From Gelidibacter sediminis (lineage in GTDB: Bacteria; Bacteroidota; Bacteroidia; Flavobacteriales; Flavobacteriaceae), in the NCBI RefSeq assembly GCF_004364975.1, contig NZ_SOBW01000008.1, forward strand, positions 680,610 to 744,609: DNA of 64,000 nt, given 5' to 3'. Below the pieces are notes generated by a model, which did not search any database, was not told the DNA's origin, and saw nothing but the letters and a program-made list of their open reading frames with translations. Position numbers and translations under genes: made by a program. Positions 18,011 through 24,983 of the stretch are shown here, piece by piece (position 1 is the first letter of the stretch; every line of letters begins with the position of its first letter).

Positions 18011-18042
18011 TTGCTTATTAGACCCGATTATTGTTATATTTG
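18011..18042 (+). promoter_or_regulatory. Promoter of the sigma factor gene (TTG-21-TATATTTG)
   Basis: TTG at 18011-18013, a 21-bp spacer and TATATTTG at 18035-18042 give a consensus flavobacterial promoter. It leaves a leader of roughly 90 nt before the ATG at 18141, which argues against the longer in-frame start at 17976 because that lies upstream of the promoter. Confidence 0.6.
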
Positions 18043-18140
18043 ACCCAAACATCCAAAAAAACAGTCGCCTATACCATATAATTACTTTAAATAGATTAAC
18101 CCCAAGCAAGGATTCTTTCCTAGCACCTAAAGTAATTATT

Positions 18141-18725
18141 ATGGAACACGAACTTATCACAGACGCTGTTTTAGTGAGCAATTATATTAAAGGAGAAGAG
18201 CATGCACTCTCTGTATTGATCACACGACACAAGCAAAAAATTTATAGTTTTATTTACTCTAAGGTTTACGATAGAGATATTACTGAAGACATCTTTCAAG
18301 ATACCTTTATAAAGGTGATCAGAACCCTTAAATTAGGCAAGTATAACGAAGAAGGTAAGTTTTTACCTTGGGTAATGCGTATTGCTCACAACCTAGTTAT
18401 TGATCATTTTAGAAAGAGCAACCGTATGCCTAAATTTGATAATACAGGCGAATTCAGTATCTTCTCAGTGTTGAGTGATGCCTCTTTGGATGCGGAAAAA
18501 GGTATGATTAAAGAACAGATCGAATCTGACTTGAGACGGTTAATACAAGAATTGCCAGAAGATCAAAAGGATGTATTGGTGATGCGTATGTATAATGATA
18601 TGAGTTTTAAGGAAATTTCAGAGAAAACAGGTGTCAGTATTAATACTGCCTTAGGTAGAATGCGTTATGCATTAATCAATTTAAGGAAAGTAATTGAACA
18701 GAAAAACATCGTATTGACAAATTAG
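18141..18725 (+). CDS. RNA polymerase sigma factor, sigma-70/ECF type
   Basis: 194 residues from the ATG at 18141, chosen because the predicted promoter lies downstream of the longer start at 17976 and the protein then begins MEHELITDAVLVSNYIKGEE. Region 2 is seen in SFIYSKVYDRDITEDIFQDTFIKV and PWVMRIAHNLVIDHFR. Region 4 is seen in ELPEDQKDVLVMRMYNDMSFKEIS with the helix-turn-helix GVSINTALGRMRYA. No anti-sigma factor is adjacent; a 47-residue protein follows instead. Genes of this type are conserved single-copy regulators in flavobacteria, so an essential or housekeeping-like role is plausible. Confidence 0.92.
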   Translation: MEHELITDAVLVSNYIKGEEHALSVLITRHKQKIYSFIYSKVYDRDITEDIFQDTFIKVIRTLKLGKYNEEGKFLPWVMRIAHNLVIDHFRKSNRMPKFDNTGEFSIFSVLSDASLDAEKGMIKEQIESDLRRLIQELPEDQKDVLVMRMYNDMSFKEISEKTGVSINTALGRMRYALINLRKVIEQKNIVLTN

Positions 18726-18784
18726 ACATACTAAAGTTAATTTTATTGCGTTAATAGGGATATAATCAAATAATAATTCCCATA

Positions 18785-18928
18785 ATGGCAAAACTTTACT
18801 CTGAGTGTCCCCAAAAAAACAACAACCTAAACCCAAAGGAAGAAACCATTGATTTTCTTCTGAATTATTCTAAGGCTTTAACTGTTATTCATTGTAATAA
18901 ATGGAAGTTTGAAGCACTTCTAAACTAA
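18785..18928 (+). CDS. 47-residue conserved-looking small protein downstream of the sigma factor
   Basis: A short ORF, ATG 18785 to TAA 18926-18928, with the core NPKEETIDFLLNYSKAL and two Cys residues. It starts 59 bp after the sigma factor stop and is closed by a strong terminator at 18934-18970, so it is probably a cotranscribed real gene. I recall similar very short proteins in other Flavobacteriaceae with the PKEETI-FLLNYSKAL core, which supports it, but I cannot check this here. Function unknown. A small partner of the sigma factor is a possibility. Confidence 0.7.
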   Translation: MAKLYSECPQKNNNLNPKEETIDFLLNYSKALTVIHCNKWKFEALLN

Positions 18929-18933
18929 GATTG

Positions 18934-18970
18934 AAAAAAGTCCCGAGAATTAGCTTACCGGGACTTTTTT
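18934..18970 (+). terminator. Rho-independent terminator after the sigma factor/small protein unit
   Basis: AAAAGTCCCG pairs with CGGGACTTTTTT around a 13-nt loop, with A and T runs on the two sides. It could work in both directions, although the nth gene on the minus strand ends 35 bp away. Confidence 0.85.
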
Positions 18971-19005
18971 GTGCCTAAATGTTTCATTTGAATGGGGGTA
19001 CAGCG

Positions 19006-19677
19006 TTATGATGAGCTAATTGGTGGGTGTTTTTTGTAATAGTCTTTTAAGACACTGGCTCTGCCAATGGTTTTGGTAATTATATCCTTTTCCAAATCCC
19101 AACCGCGTGCGGGCGAATATTGTCTGCCGTACCATATTATTTGCAAGTGCAAATCATTCCAAACTTCTTTCGGAAACAGTCGTTTCGCATCACGTTCCGT
19201 TTGTACTACATTTTTGCCATTGGTAAAATTCCATCGGTACATCAATCTATGGATATGTGTATCTACCGGAAACGCTGGAATCCCAAATGCCTGAGACAAT
19301 ACTACAGCAGCCGTTTTATGGCCCACCGCAGGTAATTCTTCTAGAGCCTCGTACGTTTGTGGTACTTGCCCGTCATGTTTATCAATCAAAATATGCGATA
19401 GTCCGTGAATGCCTTTACTTTTCATAGGTGATAATCCAACGGGCTTTATAATCTCTCTAATTTCATCAACAGTCAGCTTGATCATATCATATGGATTATC
19501 AGCTTTAGCAAAAAGTAAAGGGGTGATTTGATTGACCCGTACATCTGTGCTTTGAGCAGATAGCAACACCGCTATTAATAAGGTATATGGGTCTTTATGG
19601 TCTAATGGTAGTGGAATTGTTGGATATAGCTGGTTTAACGTATTAATAACAAAATCTACCTTTTCTTGTTTGGTCAT
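19006..19677 (-). CDS. nth: Endonuclease III-like DNA glycosylase lacking the iron-sulfur cluster
   Basis: 223 residues from the ATG at 19677 (MTKQEKVDF). A longer in-frame start at 19740 overlaps the divergent bcp gene and is rejected. The helix-hairpin-helix LPAVGHKTA with K121 matches the catalytic lysine of endonuclease III, and D139 in FPVDTHIHR matches the catalytic aspartate. The enzyme would remove oxidised pyrimidines in base excision repair. The usual C-terminal Cys-x6-Cys-x2-Cys-x5-Cys cluster is absent: the tail reads RGWDLEKDIITKTIGR and the whole protein has no cysteine. Its start is 37 bp from that of bcp on the other strand. Confidence 0.88.
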   Translation of the reverse strand: MTKQEKVDFVINTLNQLYPTIPLPLDHKDPYTLLIAVLLSAQSTDVRVNQITPLLFAKADNPYDMIKLTVDEIREIIKPVGLSPMKSKGIHGLSHILIDKHDGQVPQTYEALEELPAVGHKTAAVVLSQAFGIPAFPVDTHIHRLMYRWNFTNGKNVVQTERDAKRLFPKEVWNDLHLQIIWYGRQYSPARGWDLEKDIITKTIGRASVLKDYYKKHPPISSS

Positions 19678-19714
19678 TAGTCGTATTTTTACAAATATCA
19701 AATTTAAAACAGTT

Positions 19715-20167
19715 ATGACCAAATTAAAAGCAGGAGACAATGCTCCAAATTTTTCAGCAAAAGATGATCAAGGGAATACAATAACGCTATCAGATTACAA
19801 AGGAAAGAAATTGGTGGTTTTTTTCTATCCTAAAGCCAATACGCCAACGTGTACAACAGAGGCCTGTAATTTAAGAGATCATTATAAGGATTTAAAAGAT
19901 CAAGGCTATGAAATATTGGGTGTAAGTGCCGATAGCCAGAAAAAACAATCTAATTTTAAAGAAAAGTATAATTTCCCGTACCCGTTATTAGCTGATGAAG
20001 ATAAAGAAGTTATCAAGGCGTTTGACGTGTGGGGCGAGAAAAAATTTATGGGTCGGACGTTTGACGGCATTCATCGGGTTACGTTTGTAATTGATGAAAA
20101 TGGTGTTATAGAAAAGGTTATAGACAAGGTAAAAGCCAAAATCCATACTGAGCAAATTTTAGAATAA
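19715..20167 (+). CDS. bcp: Thioredoxin-dependent thiol peroxidase (Bcp/PrxQ)
   Basis: 150 residues from the ATG at 19715. FFYPKANTPTCTTEACNLRD has the peroxidatic Cys (TPTC) and the second Cys five residues later, as in PrxQ-type atypical 2-Cys peroxiredoxins. It reduces peroxides with thioredoxin as electron donor. It is divergent from nth, an attractive pairing of peroxide removal with repair of oxidised bases. A longer start at 19670 would cover the nth start and is rejected. Confidence 0.95.
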   Translation: MTKLKAGDNAPNFSAKDDQGNTITLSDYKGKKLVVFFYPKANTPTCTTEACNLRDHYKDLKDQGYEILGVSADSQKKQSNFKEKYNFPYPLLADEDKEVIKAFDVWGEKKFMGRTFDGIHRVTFVIDENGVIEKVIDKVKAKIHTEQILE

Positions 20168-20186
20168 TCCTATTATAATTTGAGGT

Positions 20187-20224
20187 AAAAAAAAGACCTT
20201 AGTGTTAATGCTAAGGTCTCTTAA
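20187..20224. terminator. Shared terminator between bcp and the conserved gene at 20226
   Basis: AGACCTTAG (20194-20202) pairs with CTAAGGTCT (20211-20219). On the minus strand it is followed by a run of eight T, so it is strongest for the minus-strand gene. The plus-side T run is weak. Confidence 0.8.
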
Positions 20225-20225
20225 T

Positions 20226-21677
20226 TTAATGATCTCTAAAAACTTCTTCGGCTTCAAACCCAAAGAGGCTCTTTTCTTTTATAATTTTCGCAACCCCTGG
20301 TGGCAACATGGATTCCCAACCTTTATTGCCTTGCGCAATAGCTTTAAGGACTGATCTAGAGAAGATGGTAAGGATTTCAGGATCGTAATCTGTAATATCC
20401 ACCACTTTTCCATTGTACTTGAAGAACTTATATAACTCCTTCATTCGTGGGTGGACTTTTAAATTTTCACTATCTGTTAACGTACCGTCCTCATTAACCA
20501 TTGGATAGAGATAAACGCGCAAATCTTTAAAGAATAATTTCCCAAAGGCTTCCAAAATACCCCCGCTCAAATGACGGTAATATTTTTCATCAAAAATATC
20601 TACCAAATTGTTGACCCCCATGGCCAATCCCATTCTGTTTTTAGAATATTGAGAAAAATATTCTACGAGTTTATAATATTCTTGGAAATTGGAAATCAAT
20701 ACGGTATGGCCCAAGGAGCACAATAATTTTGCACGGTCCATAAAATCCTGTTCGTCAATTTCACCTTCAGCTCTAAGATTTGAAAGGGTAATTTCAAAGA
20801 CCACTTGAGTATTGTTTGGATCAACTTTATTTTCCTTGACAAACATTTCATAAGACTTCTGAAACATGTCAATATTCACCTTGGTTACAGGTCTGAAACT
20901 TCCGCGTAAGGCCAAGATGTTTTTCTTATATAAAATTTTTGCGGGTAGGACGTTGTTCCCATCCGGAGCAAACATCACGGCGTCGGTCATGTTGTTTTTA
21001 ACCAACTGCAAACTCATCAATCGATTGTCTACATTTTCAAATACGGGACCTGAAAAATTAATGGTGTCAATTTCTATTTGGTCTTTATCCAAATGATCAT
21101 ATAAATAGCGCAGTAATTTTTTGGGTTCGTTGTATTTATAGTATGCCCCATAGATTAGATTGGTACCCAAAATGCCAAGCGTTTCTTGTTGCAGTCTAGC
21201 ATCATTTTCTTTAAAACGCAAATGAAGAATGATTTCATTATAGGGTTTGTCTTGTTCAATTTGATATCTAATTCCTACCCAACCATGTCCTTTATACTGC
21301 TTTGCAAAATCAATTGTCGCTACGGTATTGGCGTAGGAAAAGAACATTTTATTTGGGTGCTTGTCTCTTGATAATCGTTCTTCAATTAATTTAATCTCAT
21401 GATTCAACATTTTGCGCAAACGCGCTTCCGTTACGTACCGACCATCATTCTCTACACCATATATTGCGTCACTAAAATCTTTATCATAAGCTGACATAGC
21501 CTTGGCAATGGTACCCGAACCTCCTCCAGCTCTAAAAAACTGACGGACAGTCTCTTGTCCTGCGCCAATTTCAGCAAAAGTTCCGTAAATATTCTCGTTG
21601 AGATTAATACGAAGTGCTTTAGTTTTAAGCGATGGAATATCTTCAAATTCCTTGTCGCCCTTTAAGGTTATCTCCAT
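20226..21677 (-). CDS. Conserved Bacteroidota protein of unknown function (483 aa)
   Basis: 483 residues from the ATG at 21677 (MEITLKGDKEFED). An in-frame start nine codons upstream is possible. The protein is soluble, with no signal peptide or membrane helix, and very conserved-looking: NENIYGTFAEIGAGQETVRQFF, then a Gly-rich GGGSGTIAKAMSAYDK loop, and DTINFSGPVFENVDNRLMS. I recall that homologues carry conflicting names (TonB-dependent receptor, nicotinate-nucleotide adenylyltransferase). Neither fits: there is no barrel or signal sequence, and no HxGH nucleotidyltransferase motif is visible. Function unknown. It stands alone between two terminator or promoter regions. Confidence 0.75.
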   Translation of the reverse strand: MEITLKGDKEFEDIPSLKTKALRINLNENIYGTFAEIGAGQETVRQFFRAGGGSGTIAKAMSAYDKDFSDAIYGVENDGRYVTEARLRKMLNHEIKLIEERLSRDKHPNKMFFSYANTVATIDFAKQYKGHGWVGIRYQIEQDKPYNEIILHLRFKENDARLQQETLGILGTNLIYGAYYKYNEPKKLLRYLYDHLDKDQIEIDTINFSGPVFENVDNRLMSLQLVKNNMTDAVMFAPDGNNVLPAKILYKKNILALRGSFRPVTKVNIDMFQKSYEMFVKENKVDPNNTQVVFEITLSNLRAEGEIDEQDFMDRAKLLCSLGHTVLISNFQEYYKLVEYFSQYSKNRMGLAMGVNNLVDIFDEKYYRHLSGGILEAFGKLFFKDLRVYLYPMVNEDGTLTDSENLKVHPRMKELYKFFKYNGKVVDITDYDPEILTIFSRSVLKAIAQGNKGWESMLPPGVAKIIKEKSLFGFEAEEVFRDH

Positions 21678-21741
21678 GTGATAGCTTGAGTTTATATGCC
21701 ACAAAGGTATCGAATTGCTATCTTAAAAGAAAAAATAAACT

Positions 21742-21749
21742 TACTTTTG
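21742..21749 (+). promoter_or_regulatory. -7-like box TACTTTTG before the MBL hydrolase
   Basis: TACTTTTG matches TAnnTTTG, and a TTG lies at 21715-21717 (24-bp spacer, slightly long). The predicted transcript would have a leader of only about 10 nt before the TTG start codon at 21767. Confidence 0.4.
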
Positions 21750-21766
21750 TTCCAAACTAAACACCT

Positions 21767-22528
21767 TTGAAAGTAACATTTTTAGGAACAGGTACATCTC
21801 AAGGAATTCCAGTTATAGGAAGCACTCACCCTGTGTGTTTGAGTACTGATCCAAAGGATAAAAGGTTGCGTGTTTCGGTATTGATAGAGTGGGACCGTTA
21901 TACGTATGTTATAGATTGCGGTCCAGATTTTAGACAGCAAATGTTGAATGCCCAATGTACACGTCTGGACGGTGTGATTTTTACCCACGAGCATGCAGAC
22001 CATACCGCAGGATTGGACGACATCCGGCCTTTCTATTTTAAACAAGGTGATATTCCTATATATGCACACAGTCGGGTTTTAAAGGCCCTTAAGGACCGTT
22101 TTGATTATATTTTTGAAACTGAAAACAAATATGCAGGTGCGCCTGGAGTGACGCCTATTAAAATTGAGAATAAGCCATTTGAAGTCGGAAATTTAACAGT
22201 AGTGCCCATCAGCGGTATGCATTATAAACTTCAGGTATTCGGGTTCAGATTTCTTCAGTTTGCCTATTTAACTGACATGAAAACTATAAGAGAGGAGGAG
22301 ATTGACAAATTAAAGGGCGTCAAAGTATTAGTAGTCAATGCTCTTAGGGAAACGGAACATATTTCTCATTTCAATTTAGAAGAAGCTTTAGAATTAATTG
22401 ACAAGGTGAAACCAGAACGCGCCTATCTAACCCACATTAGTCACATGTTGGGCTTTCATGATGAAGTGGAAAAGAAACTGCCAAAAAATGTGTTTTTGGC
22501 TTACGACAACCTACAAATTAAGATATAA
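21767..22528 (+). CDS. MBL-fold metal-dependent hydrolase (PhnP/RNase Z-like)
   Basis: 253 residues, starting with TTG at 21767. The resulting N terminus KVTFLGTGTSQGIPV is exactly where the family starts, and no ATG fits. The metal-binding motif is THEHADH (H74, H76, D78, H79), and a later GMHYK and LTHISHMLGFH supply further His ligands. PhnP relatives cleave cyclic phosphodiesters, but the substrate here is not determined. A 64-residue membrane protein gene follows after 5 bp, so the two are translationally linked. Confidence 0.85.
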   Translation: MKVTFLGTGTSQGIPVIGSTHPVCLSTDPKDKRLRVSVLIEWDRYTYVIDCGPDFRQQMLNAQCTRLDGVIFTHEHADHTAGLDDIRPFYFKQGDIPIYAHSRVLKALKDRFDYIFETENKYAGAPGVTPIKIENKPFEVGNLTVVPISGMHYKLQVFGFRFLQFAYLTDMKTIREEEIDKLKGVKVLVVNALRETEHISHFNLEEALELIDKVKPERAYLTHISHMLGFHDEVEKKLPKNVFLAYDNLQIKI

Positions 22529-22533
22529 AACTT

Positions 22534-22728
22534 ATGAAGGGTAAACTTTTTATGTATGCATTTATCTTCGCGTTACTGCTTATGGTATTTCAGTATGTAA
22601 ACTCAAAAAACATCTTTGAATCCTACCAAGATAAAATGAACAAGCATATAGAGAAAGAGCGGGTTCTTAAAGATTCTATCAAAAAGTTAAACATTCAACT
22701 AGACAAGTTTAGGATGCAATCTCAATAG
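22534..22728 (+). CDS. Small membrane-anchored coiled-coil protein
   Basis: 64 residues. An N-terminal membrane helix (about 5-21, FMYAFIFALLLMVFQYV) is followed by a Lys/Glu/Gln-rich helix (about 27-64) with heptad-like spacing, which should form a short coiled coil. It begins 5 bp after the MBL hydrolase stop, consistent with an operon. Function unknown; the topology resembles small division-type anchors, but no specific family is recognised. Confidence 0.65.
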   Translation: MKGKLFMYAFIFALLLMVFQYVNSKNIFESYQDKMNKHIEKERVLKDSIKKLNIQLDKFRMQSQ

Positions 22729-22742
22729 GTTTAATTATTGCG

Positions 22743-23399
22743 TTAGTGCTCTAATCTCTGATTTAGCCAGCTTCTGAACTCATAAAAATTTTGCGGAGCA
22801 ACACCATGGCCCGTAGGAAACTCATTATAAGTGTGCCTAATATTAAGTGTATTTAAGAATTGAGGAATCTTTCTTGCCCATTCAACCGGAATTACTTGAT
22901 CTTGACTACCGTGCGAACAATAGAAATCTAAATGGGAATAATCGTTTGTTTCTATGCCATCTGGAAGCATTTCTGCGCTGATATACCCGCTTAGGGCAAT
23001 TACATTTTTAACTTTTTCAGGGTAAGATAGGGCCACAGCATAGCTTAAGATAGTGCCTTGACTGAATCCAAGTAATGATACCTTATCATTGCTTATTGGA
23101 TATGCCGCTTTGACCTCGTCTATAAATTTTGAAATTAAATCTCTAGATTGTGTGGCTTGTTCGTTATCGTTCCATTTGTTCATTTCAGCATCAAAATTAA
23201 TGGCGTACCAAGCGTTACCATAAGGTTGAATTGGATAGGGTGCTCGGGCAGAAATTATAAAAAGTTCTTCAGGCATTTCAGAGGCAAAACCAAATAGATC
23301 GTTCTCATCGCTTCCATAACCGTGCAGCATAATAAGTACCGGCGCGTTTGTTTTTAAAGTGGAAGGTCGTGTAACGTGATGTAATGAAAATTCAGACAT
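22743..23399 (-). CDS. Alpha/beta hydrolase, phospholipase/carboxylesterase family
   Basis: 218 residues from the ATG at 23399 (MSEFSLHHV). The TTG two codons earlier overlaps the upstream stop and is not needed. The nucleophile elbow is GFSQG, the oxyanion segment MLHGYGSDENDLF is typical of the carboxylesterase 2/phospholipase group, and the catalytic His is in GHGVAP. It probably hydrolyses short acyl esters. It is the last gene of a tightly packed operon, starting 2 bp after the preceding stop. Confidence 0.85.
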   Translation of the reverse strand: MSEFSLHHVTRPSTLKTNAPVLIMLHGYGSDENDLFGFASEMPEELFIISARAPYPIQPYGNAWYAINFDAEMNKWNDNEQATQSRDLISKFIDEVKAAYPISNDKVSLLGFSQGTILSYAVALSYPEKVKNVIALSGYISAEMLPDGIETNDYSHLDFYCSHGSQDQVIPVEWARKIPQFLNTLNIRHTYNEFPTGHGVAPQNFYEFRSWLNQRLEH

Positions 23400-23401
23400 A
23401 A

Positions 23402-23728
23402 TCAATTTATATTTTTAAACCATTCCTGAAATTTATCGCCTAAAACAGGAATGGGTTTATATTCTTCTTTAATGGCATGAACAAGTCCAAATAGCCAAGC
23501 TACAAAAGTAATGATCCAAAATGCCGTTCCAAGTAAGCTGTTGACATATTCTTCAACAAGATTAGAAAATATAAGCATAATGATCAGGCCAAGCATTTGG
23601 CGTATATGAAATGAGGTAAATGAATTTCGTTTCTCCAAATTCATGATGATGGCAATTATGAGGCCTATAAAAGTGAAATAGCTAACTATAGCCAATGTTT
23701 TTCCTTCTTTAATAGTAGAATTTTGCAT
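23402..23728 (-). CDS. Four-helix membrane protein (DUF4870-like / import-component-like)
   Basis: 108 residues with three to four hydrophobic segments (about 12-29, 45-60, 66-84) and the motif FHIRQMLGLII, which resembles the DUF4870 family of small membrane proteins. Its start lies 1 bp after the dihydroorotase-like stop and its end 2 bp before the esterase start, so expression is coupled. Function unknown. Confidence 0.7.
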   Translation of the reverse strand: MQNSTIKEGKTLAIVSYFTFIGLIIAIIMNLEKRNSFTSFHIRQMLGLIIMLIFSNLVEEYVNSLLGTAFWIITFVAWLFGLVHAIKEEYKPIPVLGDKFQEWFKNIN

Positions 23729-23729
23729 C

Positions 23730-24983
23730 TTAATTTATAACTAGTTGTTGATTATTGTATATACCATACACCTTACCCTTGAACTCATGGTCTTCAAAAA
23801 TGCTGTTCTTTGAAGTGGAGAAGAGCATGTCCTTTGTGAGGGTATAGGGTTCTGAGGGGTTAAATAAGGTGAGTTTTGCTTTCTGGCCTATTGCCACAGG
23901 GATAGAGGTAAGGCCATAGCGCTCTTTACCTTTCGTTAGTAAATCGACAGTTTTCTTTAATGTGAAGATGGTATTTAAGGCTCCAAAAGCAGTTTCCAAT
24001 CCAATGGTACCGTACTTAGCATAATCAAATTCTATTTTTTTATGCTCAATATCCAACGGATTGTGGTCAGAAGTCACCATGTCAATGGTCCCATCTTTTA
24101 AGCCTTCAATAAGCGCGTTACAATCTGACTGTGTGCGTAATGGAGGTAACACCTTAAAGCGTGTATTAAAGGTTTTTAATGCGTCATCGGTCAGCACTAA
24201 ATTATGAATGGCTACGCTGCAACTTACATCAAGTTTTCGTTTTTTGGCATTTCTAATCAATTCTACAGATTTTGCTGTTGATATGGTAGGAATGTGGAGT
24301 TTGCCGCCAGTATACTCGAGCAAAAACAAATCACGTACAATTTGCAATTCTTCAGCAAGGGCGGGATTCCCTTTTAATCCTAAGGAGGTGCTCATCACAT
24401 TCTCATTCATTACTCCCAAGCCTGATATTTGAGATTCTTGGGGAAACGAACAGATTAAACCATCAAAGTTACTTGCGTACTGCAAGGCCAACTTCATTAG
24501 ATTAGGGTTCCGGATTGGTTTCTGGTAGTCATAAAATGCAACTGATCCAGCATTGCTCATATCATAGAGTTCTGCAAGATCTTCGCCTTCACTATTCTTG
24601 GTTAACGCACCTATAGGAAATAAATTAACAGCATTGCCTTGAGATTTTCCTTTAAGGAATGCTATATCCGCATAACTATCAATTACTGGGTTTGTGTTGG
24701 AATTTACTGCAACATCTGTAAAGCCTGATAATGCAGCTGTTTTAAGACCGTTGGCTATAGTTTCACGCTCTTCATAGCCTGGCTCACCAAAACTTACACT
24801 GCTGTCAAACCAACCTTGGGAAACATGAAGGTTGTTATGGGAAATTTCTTTAGTTTTTTGCGGCGTTTCAATGTTGTCCTTAATTTGGGTAATAATGCCG
24901 TTTTCAATCAGTATATCGCAAGTATCATTGTGAAAATCGCTTTTGGAGTCTACTATCGTAGCCGATTTTATGAGTACGTTCAT
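23730..24983 (-). CDS. Dihydroorotase-like protein with lost metal ligands (pseudo-DHOase)
   Basis: 417 residues, aligned end to end with class I dihydroorotase/amidohydrolases. The conserved DxHxHxREPG motif reads DSSVSFGEPG (residues 60-69), so both metal-binding His are Ser (62, 64) and the substrate-binding Arg is Gly (66). The later TSDHNP keeps Asp and His. It should not be an active zinc dihydroorotase by the usual mechanism. Non-catalytic dihydroorotase homologues support aspartate transcarbamoylase in other bacteria, a possible role here, but no pyrB is nearby. The start codon overlaps the BatA-like stop (ATGA). Confidence 0.85.
   Translation of the reverse strand: MNVLIKSATIVDSKSDFHNDTCDILIENGIITQIKDNIETPQKTKEISHNNLHVSQGWFDSSVSFGEPGYEERETIANGLKTAALSGFTDVAVNSNTNPVIDSYADIAFLKGKSQGNAVNLFPIGALTKNSEGEDLAELYDMSNAGSVAFYDYQKPIRNPNLMKLALQYASNFDGLICSFPQESQISGLGVMNENVMSTSLGLKGNPALAEELQIVRDLFLLEYTGGKLHIPTISTAKSVELIRNAKKRKLDVSCSVAIHNLVLTDDALKTFNTRFKVLPPLRTQSDCNALIEGLKDGTIDMVTSDHNPLDIEHKKIEFDYAKYGTIGLETAFGALNTIFTLKKTVDLLTKGKERYGLTSIPVAIGQKAKLTLFNPSEPYTLTKDMLFSTSKNSIFEDHEFKGKVYGIYNNQQLVIN

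Noticed and set aside
17976-18140. Longer start for the sigma factor
   Set aside because: The start lies upstream of the predicted promoter, and the extra residues are hydrophobic and AT-driven rather than sigma-like.
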